Part shown: piece after piece, positions 33,145 through 41,505 of the stretch
Numbering within the stretch: position 1 is the first letter of the stretch
How the letters are laid out: every line of letters begins with the position of its first letter
Assembly: GCA_015060405.1 (NCBI GenBank)
Contig: SUYN01000002.1
Coordinates: 62,001-126,000, forward strand
Source: Bacteroidales bacterium
Lineage (GTDB): Bacteria; Bacteroidota; Bacteroidia; Bacteroidales; UBA932
Direction of reading: 5' to 3'
Length of the DNA stretch: 64,000 nucleotides
The notes under the pieces: model-generated
Told to the model about the DNA's origin: nothing
What the model saw: the letters and a program-made list of their open reading frames with translations, nothing else
Database searches by the model: none
Program-made: the position numbers and the translations under genes

Positions 33145-33837
33145 TTACCTGTCACTGAGCTTAAGCCACACCCTCAGGCCATTGATGGAATTAAGCAGAT
33201 AAAACACCCACATTATCACCATCACTCCTGCGTGAAAATCTCCACGGGCCACACATACAGACCACATTATCACGCTTACGACATTCGTTACGATCCACAG
33301 GAACCATTGCTCCATGAAGGCCAGAGCCATGAGAGCCTGGGCAACTATGCTGAGCACCGTCGTGGTGGAATCCTTGAAAGGCTGAGGATCTCCGACATAT
33401 CTGAGTATGAATCCTATACCAATGACGGCTGCCGCACATGCAGTAAACAAGAGCACGCGCTGCGGAACGGTCATTCTCCTGGCCTTTACCTGCACGCCAT
33501 CATGCTCCGCGTCATTTCCGGAGAGTGCCGCTCCCCTTTTGCGCCACTGCCACCATCCTATGAACTGCATGGGCAGATAGTAAAGAGCATTCAGGGCGGC
33601 ATCTCCATAAAGAGAGGACTTATAGGATATATATGCATACAGCGACACATTCACAAGACCGAAAAGATAATTCCAGATGCTTCCTTTAGCTACCAGCACA
33701 ACACACAGCACTCCTGTTATTCCCGCTGCTGAACCGATTACATCAAGCGTACCTGTCAATATGGAATACAGTATGTTGGAAGCTACTACTCCAATGATCA
33801 GGAACCAATCATACAATGACAATACCTTCTTTCCCAT
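33145..33837 (-). CDS. pnuC: PnuC-family vitamin transporter, second paralogue
   Basis: 230 residues, about seven membrane helices. It carries the PnuC features ALYYLPMQFIGWWQWRKRG and MEQWFLWIVTNVVSVIMWS. It differs strongly from the PnuC within the suf operon, so the two probably carry different substrates (nicotinamide riboside, thiamine, riboflavin or deoxynucleoside). No riboswitch is visible. It follows uvrC by 9 bases and appears to be the last gene of tlpA-uvrC-pnuC. Confidence 0.88.
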   Translation of the reverse strand: MGKKVLSLYDWFLIIGVVASNILYSILTGTLDVIGSAAGITGVLCVVLVAKGSIWNYLFGLVNVSLYAYISYKSSLYGDAALNALYYLPMQFIGWWQWRKRGAALSGNDAEHDGVQVKARRMTVPQRVLLFTACAAAVIGIGFILRYVGDPQPFKDSTTTVLSIVAQALMALAFMEQWFLWIVTNVVSVIMWSVCVARGDFHAGVMVIMWVFYLLNSINGLRVWLKLSDR

Positions 33838-33846
33838 AAGATGGAT

Positions 33847-35631
33847 TTATAATGATTTCTTTATTGTTTCTGCGAGAGCACGGCCTGTGATCTCCGCAAT
33901 GTCTTCGACTGAGGCCGAGGCGATACGGGCAACGCTTCCAAATCTAAGCAGCAGCCTCTGCTCTGTCTTCTCACCAACCCCTTTTATGGATCTCAGGACA
34001 GATTCCACCTGAGCCTTGCTACGGAGTTTGCGATGGAAGGTGATTCCAAAACGATGCGCCTCATCACGGATCTGCTGGAGCACCTTCAGAGCAGGAGAAT
34101 TTCGGTCTATGAATAAAGGATATGGATCTCCGACCCTGTAGACCTCCTCCATACGTTCAGCAAGAGCTATCAATGTCACCTTCCCTATAAGTCCCAGTTC
34201 AGAAAGGGCCTCATACGCGAAGGACAGCTGGCCCTTTCCTCCGTCGATGACTATCAGCTGAGGCAGATCCTCGGGATTTTCAGCCAGCATGCGGGAATAT
34301 CTCCTGTTCACGGCCTCCTTCATCGTGGCATAGTCATTTGCTCCCACGACAGTCTTCACCTTGAAGTGTCTGTAGTCCTTCTTGGACGGCACTGCGTTGC
34401 GGAACACCACGCATGCAGAGACAGGATTGGTTCCCTGGATGTTCGAGTTGTCGAAACACTCTATATGCACAGGAAGCTGCTTCATCCCAAGCTGCTTCTG
34501 AAGGGACTCCATCACCATGTTCTTATATGCATCAGGGTCGGTGTGCTCCTGCTGCTTGAGCGCGTTCAGGCGCATCTCCTTTGCATTCCGAGCACTCAGT
34601 TCCAGCAAAGCCAGCTTGTCACCACGCACGGGAACACGGAATTCGACGCCATCTATGGACAGACCTGGCCTGAACGGCACTATCACTTCCCTTGAAAGAT
34701 CGCCGAATTTCGAGCGGATCTCGGCTATGAACATTCCCAGTACCTCCTCCTGTTCTTCCTCGATCATCAGCCGGAAGCCCAGATTCAGAGACTGCACCAC
34801 AGCTCCTCCCCTGATCCTCATGAAGTTACCGAAGGCTTCAGGACCGTCAATGACAAGAGAGAACACATCCACATCGCCTATGGCCGCATTCATGATGACG
34901 GACTTGCTGTAGTGCTGTTCCAGGGACATCATCTTTTCCTTGTACACCTGAGCCTGCTCAAAGTCCATCTGCGAAGCGGACTCTGCCATAAGAGCCTTGT
35001 AATGCTGAATTATTTCGCGACCGCCGCCTTTGAGAAGGTGAACTATCTCTTCAATGTTATCATTGTATTCCTTCTGAGAAATGCCGCCTACACAGCATCC
35101 ACGGCATTTCTTTATGTGGAAGTTCAGACATGGCCTGAATTTGCCGCGAAGGATGGCATCGGAAGTGATCCTGTTACGGCAGGTACGCAAAGGATAGACG
35201 CTGTGGAAGAACTCCACAAGATTACGCGCATGCACCACACTGCTGTAAGGGCCGAAGTAACGCGATCCGTCCTTCACCAGACGACGGGTCAGAAAGACGC
35301 GGGGGAACTCCTCTGCGGTCACGCATATCCAAGGATAGGTCTTCGAATCCTTTAGAAGTATATTGTACCTTGGCTTGAACTGCTTTATCAGGTTGTTTTC
35401 AAGCAGAAGGGCATCAGATTCCGATTCCACGACGGTGTACTGCACATCTGCGATCTTTGATACCATCACGGCTGTCTTCCTGGTAAGCCTCTCTTCCGGT
35501 ACAAAATACTGCGCTACCCTCTTGTGCAGATCCTTTGCCTTACCTACATAAATCACATTCCCCTCGGCGTCATAATACCTATATACACCGGGGGAATGTG
35601 GAAACAGCGCTATTTTTTCTTTAATGGTCAC
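33847..35631 (-). CDS. uvrC: Excinuclease ABC subunit C
   Basis: 594 residues, full-length UvrC. The GIY-YIG nuclease is at the N-terminus (SPGVYRYYDAEGNVIYVGKAKDLHKRV). A cysteine-containing CLNFHIKKCRGCCVG segment and a UVR domain (QMDFEQAQVYKEKMMSLE) follow. The RNase-H-like second nuclease is present (HIECFDNSNIQGTNPVSACVVF, LIVIDGGKGQLSFA), and HhH motifs end the protein. It makes both incisions in nucleotide excision repair. The ATG overlaps the stop of tlpA (ATGA), so it is translationally coupled. Confidence 0.97.
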   Translation of the reverse strand: MTIKEKIALFPHSPGVYRYYDAEGNVIYVGKAKDLHKRVAQYFVPEERLTRKTAVMVSKIADVQYTVVESESDALLLENNLIKQFKPRYNILLKDSKTYPWICVTAEEFPRVFLTRRLVKDGSRYFGPYSSVVHARNLVEFFHSVYPLRTCRNRITSDAILRGKFRPCLNFHIKKCRGCCVGGISQKEYNDNIEEIVHLLKGGGREIIQHYKALMAESASQMDFEQAQVYKEKMMSLEQHYSKSVIMNAAIGDVDVFSLVIDGPEAFGNFMRIRGGAVVQSLNLGFRLMIEEEQEEVLGMFIAEIRSKFGDLSREVIVPFRPGLSIDGVEFRVPVRGDKLALLELSARNAKEMRLNALKQQEHTDPDAYKNMVMESLQKQLGMKQLPVHIECFDNSNIQGTNPVSACVVFRNAVPSKKDYRHFKVKTVVGANDYATMKEAVNRRYSRMLAENPEDLPQLIVIDGGKGQLSFAYEALSELGLIGKVTLIALAERMEEVYRVGDPYPLFIDRNSPALKVLQQIRDEAHRFGITFHRKLRSKAQVESVLRSIKGVGEKTEQRLLLRFGSVARIASASVEDIAEITGRALAETIKKSL

Positions 35632-36467
35632 TTTATATACTCAGCTACAGCAGCCTGAATGCCCTCGAGACCATGGAAACCCCTCTTGAGGATTGTTCCG
35701 TCAGGACCGATGAGCATAAGGTGAGGAATACCCTCAACACCGTAGATGTCTGTAGGCACATTGCCGCAGTTAGTAAGGACAGTCCAGTCCATCTGAAGCT
35801 CTGCAGCTGTCTCGAATGTATGAGACTGTGGCTTTCTCTCCCACACTGTAAGGCTGATCACATCCAGCCCCTTGTCCTTATACTGCTCATACACGCTCTT
35901 TATGTTAGGCATTTCCCTGCGGCACGGACCGCACCAAGGAGACCAGAAGTCAACGAGCACATATTTTCCATTACCTACATATTCTGAGAACTTTACCTCC
36001 TTCTTCAAAGGCTGCGGGTCTACACTTCTGTCATAACCATATACATGCTCGACTGTAAAGTCGGTATACATCATTCCTTCGGCAGTAGCCTTCCTTGCGT
36101 CAAGGCCCTTCTTCAGATAAGCCACCTTCTCGTTTTCAAGCATAGCCGCAGGCATTGCTGAGATGATCTCATCCACCTGAGGATCATCGATCATGCCACG
36201 AAGATTCATAAGTACCTGGACAGCAACATCATTATCCTTGTTCTTCTTTGCTGCATCGAGATTGAAGTCAATGTATCGCTCAACAAAGTCATCGTAGTAC
36301 TCCTGAGCCTTAGCCTGATCTGTAGAGAGAGAATCCATCATGGTCTCGAATTCCTTCATCATGGCGTCGTGAGCTTCCTCATAAGCCTTGACCTTCTCTT
36401 CGGTAGTCTGACCGCAGGCTGCAACAGCTACAGCAGCCAGCGCAAATAAAAATGTACGGATCTTCAT
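35628..36467 (-). CDS. TlpA-like thioredoxin lipoprotein
   Basis: 279 residues from MKIRTFLFALAAVAVAACGQ; the lipobox AVAAC gives a lipidated Cys at about residue 18. A helical N-terminal region (residues 20-130, DUF4369-like position) precedes a thioredoxin fold with VLVDFWSPWCGPCRREMP. The WCGPC active site indicates a periplasm-facing disulfide reductase of the TlpA/ResA type. A full promoter fixes the start; the frame upstream into the ribosomal operon is spurious. It is the first gene of an operon with uvrC and pnuC. Confidence 0.9.
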   Translation of the reverse strand: MKIRTFLFALAAVAVAACGQTTEEKVKAYEEAHDAMMKEFETMMDSLSTDQAKAQEYYDDFVERYIDFNLDAAKKNKDNDVAVQVLMNLRGMIDDPQVDEIISAMPAAMLENEKVAYLKKGLDARKATAEGMMYTDFTVEHVYGYDRSVDPQPLKKEVKFSEYVGNGKYVLVDFWSPWCGPCRREMPNIKSVYEQYKDKGLDVISLTVWERKPQSHTFETAAELQMDWTVLTNCGNVPTDIYGVEGIPHLMLIGPDGTILKRGFHGLEGIQAAVAEYIK

Positions 36468-36501
36468 AATATGTTCTTTTAAAAAATTATCCAAAATCAT
36501 C

Positions 36502-36532
36502 CAAAGATAATCATTTTGCACAAAACAACAAA
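36502..36532 (-). promoter_or_regulatory. Full promoter of tlpA-uvrC-pnuC
   Basis: Minus strand TTTG (36529-36532) - 19 bases - TATCTTTG (36502-36509). The -33 box abuts the T-run of the rpsC terminator. Confidence 0.85.
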
Positions 36533-36533
36533 A

Positions 36534-36560
36534 AAGGGCCGGCCTTGAAAGCCAACCCTT
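36534..36560 (-). terminator. Terminator of the ribosomal-protein operon
   Basis: Minus-strand stem AAGGGTTGGC / GCCGGCCCTT (10 pairs, two G-U), short loop, then six T. It closes the operon directly after rpsC. Confidence 0.85.
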
Positions 36561-36582
36561 CTTATAGCATGTAGAGTTACAA

Positions 36583-37332
36583 TTACTTGTTGTCTCTGCG
36601 TCCGCCACGGCCACCACGACGACGGTCACCACCACGACCACCACGGTTGTTGTTACCGTTGCCCTGCTGTGCCTGTGCTGCGATGCCTGCGTTTGGTGAA
36701 AGATCCTTCTTTCCGTAAACCTCACCGTTGCAGATCCATACCTTGATACCGAGAACACCTACCTTGGTGTGAGCCTCAGCGAGTGCATAGTCGATGTCAG
36801 CACGGAATGTGTGGAGAGGTGTACGACCTTCCTTGATCATTTCGCTTCTTGCCATTTCGGCTCCACCGAGACGACCGCTGATCTGAACCTTGATACCCTC
36901 GGCACCGACACGCATTGCAGTTGCAATAGCCATCTTGATGGCACGACGATATGAAACACGGCCCTCGATCTGACGAGCGATTGAGTCTGCTACGATGTGA
37001 GCGTCAACCTCAGGCTTCTTAACCTCGTAGATGTTGATCTGAACATCCTTCTTGGTTACCTTCTTGAGCTCCTCCTTAAGGAGTTCCACTGACTGGCCAC
37101 CCTTACCGATGATCACACCTGGTCTTGCAGCGTGGATAGTTACAGTGATGAGCTTAAGAGTTCTCTCGATGACGATCTTTGAGAGAGATGCCTTAGCAAG
37201 ACGGTTTGAGAGATACTTACGGATCTCGAAATCCTCTGCGATCTTCTCTGCGTAGTTACCACCAACCCAGTTAGAGTCCCAACCACGGGTGATACCGATT
37301 CTGTTGCTGATAGGATTAGTCTTCTGTCCCAT
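36583..37332 (-). CDS. rpsC: Ribosomal protein uS3 with RGG-rich tail
   Basis: 249 residues. It has the standard S3 features: [22 protein letters not shown], the KH domain with [11 protein letters not shown], and [14 protein letters not shown]-terminal extension of about 35 residues follows, [23 protein letters not shown]..., rich in RGG. Such basic glycine-rich tails suggest extra RNA contacts at the mRNA entry tunnel, where S3 sits. In standard bacterial order rplP and rpmC would follow. Here a terminator and tlpA follow instead. Confidence 0.97.
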   Translation of the reverse strand: MGQKTNPISNRIGITRGWDSNWVGGNYAEKIAEDFEIRKYLSNRLAKASLSKIVIERTLKLITVTIHAARPGVIIGKGGQSVELLKEELKKVTKKDVQINIYEVKKPEVDAHIVADSIARQIEGRVSYRRAIKMAIATAMRVGAEGIKVQISGRLGGAEMARSEMIKEGRTPLHTFRADIDYALAEAHTKVGVLGIKVWICNGEVYGKKDLSPNAGIAAQAQQGNGNNNRGGRGGDRRRGGRGGRRDNK

Positions 37333-37334
37333 GA

Positions 37335-37751
37335 TTATTTCTCCTCTTTAGCTGGTTTAACATCAAGGATAACAGTCACGTGGTTAGAACGCTTGCGGAT
37401 ACGTCCGGCACGGCCCTGAGGGCAAGGACGGATTCTCTTGAGTGTGCGTCCCTCGTCAACCATGATGGTCTTGACGATAACGTTTCCATTGTCCAACTCT
37501 TTTGTATTATCCGGATTCTTAGCCTCCCAGTTAGCGATAGCGCTGCGGAGAAGCTTTTCCAGATCGATAGAAGCGTGCTTCTTCGAGAATTTCAAAATAT
37601 CGAGTGCACGGTTCACCTCTACGCCACGGATGATATCCGCAACAAGACGCATCTTGCGAGGTGATGTAGGTACATCATTCAGCTTAGCGATAGCTGTCTG
37701 CTTCTTTATTTCTTTAAGCCTCTCGGCCATTTGTCTTTTACGAGCTCCCAT
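37335..37751 (-). CDS. rplV: Ribosomal protein uL22
   Basis: 138 residues. The core runs from [20 protein letters not shown] through the tunnel-lining hairpin ([32 protein letters not shown]). The N-terminus is slightly longer than in E. coli. L22 lines the nascent-peptide exit tunnel. It lies two bases upstream of rpsC and 20 bases after rpsS in the same operon. Confidence 0.97.
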   Translation of the reverse strand: MGARKRQMAERLKEIKKQTAIAKLNDVPTSPRKMRLVADIIRGVEVNRALDILKFSKKHASIDLEKLLRSAIANWEAKNPDNTKELDNGNVIVKTIMVDEGRTLKRIRPCPQGRAGRIRKRSNHVTVILDVKPAKEEK

Positions 37752-37771
37752 AATTACAATTTCATTTTAAA

Positions 37772-38041
37772 TTATTTACGATTGCCCGAATGGCCTTTGA
37801 ATGTTCTTGTCGGAGCAAACTCACCAAGCTTGTGACCAACCATGTTCTCAGTAACATAAACAGGAATAAACTTGTTTCCATTATGAACTGCGATGGTGTG
37901 ACCTACAAAGTCAGGAGAGATCATACTTGCGCGTGACCAAGTCTTGACAACCTCTTTCTTCATGCTACCTTCATTCATAGCAAGAATTCTTTTTTCAAGG
38001 GCTTCCTGAATATAAGGACCTTTTCTTAATGAACGACTCAT
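37772..38041 (-). CDS. rpsS: Ribosomal protein uS19
   Basis: 89 residues, [18 protein letters not shown] to [16 protein letters not shown], the canonical S19 sequence. It binds the head of the 30S subunit with S13. Operon position between rplB and rplV is conserved. Confidence 0.98.
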   Translation of the reverse strand: MSRSLRKGPYIQEALEKRILAMNEGSMKKEVVKTWSRASMISPDFVGHTIAVHNGNKFIPVYVTENMVGHKLGEFAPTRTFKGHSGNRK

Positions 38042-38060
38042 AATCTCTTAATTTATTCCG

Positions 38061-38885
38061 TTATTTTTTCCTTCTTTCAATGATAAACTTGTTTGAAGTC
38101 GCCTTTGGATTACGAGTCTTGTATCCCTTAGCTGGGAGACCCTTGCGTGAACGTGGATGTCCTCCTGATGCACGACCTTCACCACCACCCATAGGGTGAT
38201 CTACCGGGTTCATGACAACACCACGGTTGCGAGGTCTGCGACCAAGCCATCTCTTACGTCCTGCCTTTCCGTGTGACTCCAGGTTGTGATCTGGATTAGA
38301 TACTGTTCCAACGGTTGCACGGCAAGTCACGAGAACCATTCTTGTCTCACCTGAAGGGAGACGAAGGATTGCATGGTTACCCTCGCGAGCTGCGAGCTGA
38401 GCGTAAGTACCTGCAGAACGTGCCATTGCAGCACCCTGACCAGGACGGAGCTCGATGTTGTGAACAAGTGTACCAAGCGGAATAGCTGAGAGAGGAAGAG
38501 TGTTACCTACCTCTGGAGCAGCGTTTGCACCAGACTCGATCTCCTGTCCTACCTTCAGTCCATTAGGAGCGATGATGTATCTCTTCTCACCATCTGTATA
38601 CTGTACCAATGCGATACGTGCACTACGGTTTGGATCGTACTCTATGGTCATCACCTTTGCTGTGCACTCATCCTTGTCGCGGAGGAAGTCGATCACACGA
38701 TACATTCTCTTGTGACCGCCACCGATATAACGCATTGTCATCTTACCCTGGTTGTTACGTCCACCTGACTTCTTGATAGGCTCAAGGAGGGACTTCTCAG
38801 GGCGCTTGCAGGTAATGTCGTCAAAAGCACTAATTACCTTGTTTCTCTGTCCGGGAGTTACCGGTTTGAATTTTCTTACTGCCAT
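38061..38885 (-). CDS. rplB: Ribosomal protein uL2
   Basis: 274 residues from [17 protein letters not shown]; an upstream TTG adding two residues is less likely. Conserved segments include [34 protein letters not shown] and [17 protein letters not shown], near the peptidyl-transferase centre. The ATG is 11 bases after rplW. Confidence 0.98.
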   Translation of the reverse strand: MAVRKFKPVTPGQRNKVISAFDDITCKRPEKSLLEPIKKSGGRNNQGKMTMRYIGGGHKRMYRVIDFLRDKDECTAKVMTIEYDPNRSARIALVQYTDGEKRYIIAPNGLKVGQEIESGANAAPEVGNTLPLSAIPLGTLVHNIELRPGQGAAMARSAGTYAQLAAREGNHAILRLPSGETRMVLVTCRATVGTVSNPDHNLESHGKAGRKRWLGRRPRNRGVVMNPVDHPMGGGEGRASGGHPRSRKGLPAKGYKTRNPKATSNKFIIERRKK

Positions 38886-38896
38886 TGCCAATTACC

Positions 38897-39187
38897 TTAA
38901 ATGTTTGCGTAAAAATCAATCTTATCCTCGCCAGCAAGTGTCACATAAGCTTTCTTATAGTGATTTGTGCGACCTTTGAGCATACCGGCCTTAGTGTAGC
39001 GAGACTTTCTCTTACCATGATAGTTTACAGTGTTTACATCTGCAACAGTCACATTGTAAGCCTGCTCTACAGCGGCCTTGATCTGAAGTTTGTTGGCCTC
39101 ACGGTCAACAATAAAACCGTAACGGTTCAACTTTTCGCCCTGAACCGTCAACTTTTCAGTTACTATTGGCTTAATTAAAATTCCCAT
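38897..39187 (-). CDS. rplW: Ribosomal protein uL23
   Basis: 96 residues. MGILIKPIVTEKLTVQGEKLNRYGF and the KLQIKAAVEQAYNVTVADV helix are typical of L23, which docks trigger factor and SRP at the tunnel exit. It sits between rplD and rplB. Confidence 0.97.
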   Translation of the reverse strand: MGILIKPIVTEKLTVQGEKLNRYGFIVDREANKLQIKAAVEQAYNVTVADVNTVNYHGKRKSRYTKAGMLKGRTNHYKKAYVTLAGEDKIDFYANI

Positions 39188-39199
39188 CTCTCAATCTGT

Positions 39200-39829
39200 T
39201 TATCGTCTGATTCTTGAAGCGAGGATCTCCTGTACGCCGTCAACGAGGACCATTGAGTTTGAATTCATGATCGCATAAGTGTTGATCTCGTCTACAGTGA
39301 TTACTCTTACCTCAGGAAGGTTACGAGACGAAAGGTAAATATTTGAAGAATTCTCTGGAAGAACGAAGAGTACCTTTCTGTCGCCAGCCTTGATGTTCTT
39401 AAGGATCTGTGCGAACTCCTTGGTCTTAGGTGCTTCCATTGCAAATGGCTCAACCATTACGATTGCGTTCTCCTGAGCCTTGTATGAAAGAGCTGAGAAT
39501 CTTGCAAGCTGTTTGAGCTTCTTGTTGAGTTTCTTGCGGTAGCAACGTGGCTGTGGGCCGAATACGCGACCACCACCTACATAGATACCTGCCTTAAGGC
39601 TACCGTGGCGTGCACCGCCTGAACCCTTCTGGCGGATAAGCTTCTTGGTGCTGTATGCAACCTCGCTACGGTCTTTTGACTTAGCTGTTCCCTGACGCTG
39701 GTTAGCAAGATACTGCTTTACATCGAGGTAGATAGCGTGGTCATTTGGCTGAATGCCGAAGATCTCCTCATTGAGGACTACCTTCTTTCCGGACTCTGAT
39801 CCGTCAATTTTGTAAACTGACAATTCCAT
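39200..39829 (-). CDS. rplD: Ribosomal protein uL4
   Basis: 209 residues with the extended loop [19 protein letters not shown]...[11 protein letters not shown] that reaches the exit tunnel, and the C-terminal [12 protein letters not shown]. In some bacteria L4 autoregulates its operon through the mRNA leader. The leader here is about 55 bases with only a 5-bp hairpin. It is 3 bases after rplC. Confidence 0.97.
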   Translation of the reverse strand: MELSVYKIDGSESGKKVVLNEEIFGIQPNDHAIYLDVKQYLANQRQGTAKSKDRSEVAYSTKKLIRQKGSGGARHGSLKAGIYVGGGRVFGPQPRCYRKKLNKKLKQLARFSALSYKAQENAIVMVEPFAMEAPKTKEFAQILKNIKAGDRKVLFVLPENSSNIYLSSRNLPEVRVITVDEINTYAIMNSNSMVLVDGVQEILASRIRR

Positions 39830-39832
39830 AGC

Positions 39833-40456
39833 TTAATCCTCCAAAATTACATATGAACCCTTAGCTCCTGGTACAGAGCCTTTTACTACGATAAGGTTGT
39901 TCTCAGGCATGATCTTGATCACCTCGAGGTTGAACACTGTCACGCGCTCGTTACCCATGTGACCGGCCATACGCATTCCCTTGAATACGCGTGAAGGCCA
40001 TGATGATGCACCAAGTGAACCCGGGTGACGAAGACGGTTGTGCTGACCGTGGGTTGTTCCACCTACTCCAGCGAAGCCGTGACGCTTTACAACACCCTGG
40101 AATCCCTTACCCTTTGATGTTCCGACAACGTCAACATACTTGACACCCTCGAACACATCAGCTACAGAGAGTGTGTCTCCGAGCTTAAGCTCCTGAGCGA
40201 AATCCGCCTTGAACTCGACGAGTTTGCGCTTAGGTGTGGTTCCTGCCTTTTCAAAATGGCCCTTAAGAGCCTTGCTGGCATGCTTTTCACTGATTTCGTC
40301 ATAGGCAAGCTGTACAGCGGCATAACCATCTTTCTCTACTGTACGAATCTGCGTAACTACACATGGACCAGCCTCAATAACGGTGCATGGAAGGTTCTTT
40401 CCATCGGCACCGAAAACGGAAGTCATTCCGATTTTCTTTCCAATTAATCCAGGCAT
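39833..40456 (-). CDS. rplC: Ribosomal protein uL3
   Basis: 207 residues, [20 protein letters not shown], and the Q-methylation region [31 protein letters not shown]. It is the first gene of the operon: a full promoter lies 60 bases upstream and no rpsJ precedes it. Together with the terminator after rpsC this makes a self-contained seven-gene piece of the S10 cluster. Confidence 0.98.
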   Translation of the reverse strand: MPGLIGKKIGMTSVFGADGKNLPCTVIEAGPCVVTQIRTVEKDGYAAVQLAYDEISEKHASKALKGHFEKAGTTPKRKLVEFKADFAQELKLGDTLSVADVFEGVKYVDVVGTSKGKGFQGVVKRHGFAGVGGTTHGQHNRLRHPGSLGASSWPSRVFKGMRMAGHMGNERVTVFNLEVIKIMPENNLIVVKGSVPGAKGSYVILED

Positions 40457-40517
40457 TGGTTTGTTTAATTAATTGATTATAAATACTTTACACTCCGCAT
40501 TACATTTTTGCGGGCTG

Positions 40518-40547
40518 CAAATATACGCATATTATTTTAATTTTCAA
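40518..40547 (-). promoter_or_regulatory. Full promoter of the rplC operon
   Basis: Minus strand TTG (40545-40547) - 19 bases - TATATTTG (40518-40525). The leader of about 55 bases starts near a small CCGCA/TGCGG hairpin (40495-40513). A DnaA-box-like TGTTGATAA lies just upstream at 40566-40574. Confidence 0.75.
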
Positions 40548-40655
40548 CAATTTATGATAATTTTTTGTTGATAACTTTTTCTCTGCCAGAGGGATGCCCC
40601 TCAATATCACCTGACGCTGAAGCGAGCACATATCGCCATATTAAAGAAATATTAC

Positions 40656-40663
40656 TATCTTTG
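40656..40663 (+). promoter_or_regulatory. -7 box of the cdaA operon
   Basis: TATCTTTG, 21 bases before the cdaA ATG. No good -33 box is seen. The 40548-40655 stretch otherwise holds only a short GAGGG/CCCTC hairpin and the DnaA-like 9-mer. Confidence 0.6.
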
Positions 40664-40684
40664 CGCGGATATATATAGGTCATT

Positions 40685-41494
40685 ATGTTACTGGCAATTT
40701 TCGGATTCCTGCAGTTGTCTTTTGCAGACATACTGGACATACTTCTGCTTGCCCTCATCATATACATCGTGTTCAGGTGGATCAGGGGGACCTCGGCCAT
40801 GAGCATCTTCGTGGCTATCATCTCCCTCTATGTGATCAGGGTGATAGTCTCCGCCTTCAACATGAGGCTGATGACCAACATCATGGAGACGGTTCTGGAT
40901 GTCGGAATCATAGCGCTGATCGTCATCTTCCAGCCTGAAATCAGGAAGTTCCTGATGAGACTGGGAGGAAGATACATGAACAGCGCCAGAGGCAGGGCTC
41001 TGATCAACAAGATCCTCGGCAAGGAGCGCAGCACTGGAAACATTACCGGAAGCGAGGCAGTGAACGATGTGACCGAAGCCTGCAGAAGGATGTCGGAGGA
41101 CAAGACCGGGGCCCTCATCGTGATAGCGCACAACGCATCGCTGGACGAAATAATAGGCACCGGAGACCGCATTGACGCAGGCATACACCGACGTCTTATA
41201 ATGAACCTGTTCTTCAAGAACTCCCCACTCCATGACGGAGCTCTTGTGATCAGCGGAAACAGGATCGTCGCAGCACGCTGCACATTGCCGATAACCGAGA
41301 AGACGGACATCCCGGCGAACTACGGCATGAGGCACAAGGCTGCAATCGGCATCACGGAGGAAACCGACGCCGACGCCGTGGTGGTTTCAGAGGAAACAGG
41401 CAGGATCTCATTCGTAAGCAGAGGCAATGTGACGTCGATACAGAACATAAATGAACTGAAGCTTCTCCTTGACAAGTCCATGGGAGGAGAATAG
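40685..41494 (+). CDS. cdaA: Diadenylate cyclase CdaA
   Basis: 269 residues: three N-terminal transmembrane helices (about 13-85) and a DAC domain. Catalytic motifs are NSPLHDGALVISGNRIVAA (DGA) and GMRHKAAIGITEETDADAVVVSEETG (RHxxA). CdaA makes c-di-AMP, which controls ion balance and envelope tension. It is the first gene of cdaA-mutS2-lipoprotein-yraN-manC-yqeY. The regulators found in other phyla (CdaR, GlmM) are not adjacent. Confidence 0.96.
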   Translation: MLLAIFGFLQLSFADILDILLLALIIYIVFRWIRGTSAMSIFVAIISLYVIRVIVSAFNMRLMTNIMETVLDVGIIALIVIFQPEIRKFLMRLGGRYMNSARGRALINKILGKERSTGNITGSEAVNDVTEACRRMSEDKTGALIVIAHNASLDEIIGTGDRIDAGIHRRLIMNLFFKNSPLHDGALVISGNRIVAARCTLPITEKTDIPANYGMRHKAAIGITEETDADAVVVSEETGRISFVSRGNVTSIQNINELKLLLDKSMGGE

Positions 41495-41505
41495 AAGAGA
41501 ACGAT

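Noticed and set aside
36468..36758. Valine-rich N-terminal extension of the TlpA-like frame overlapping rpsC
   Set aside because: It is the antisense-frame reading of the rpsC RGG tail, and a full promoter plus a terminator separate it from the real start.
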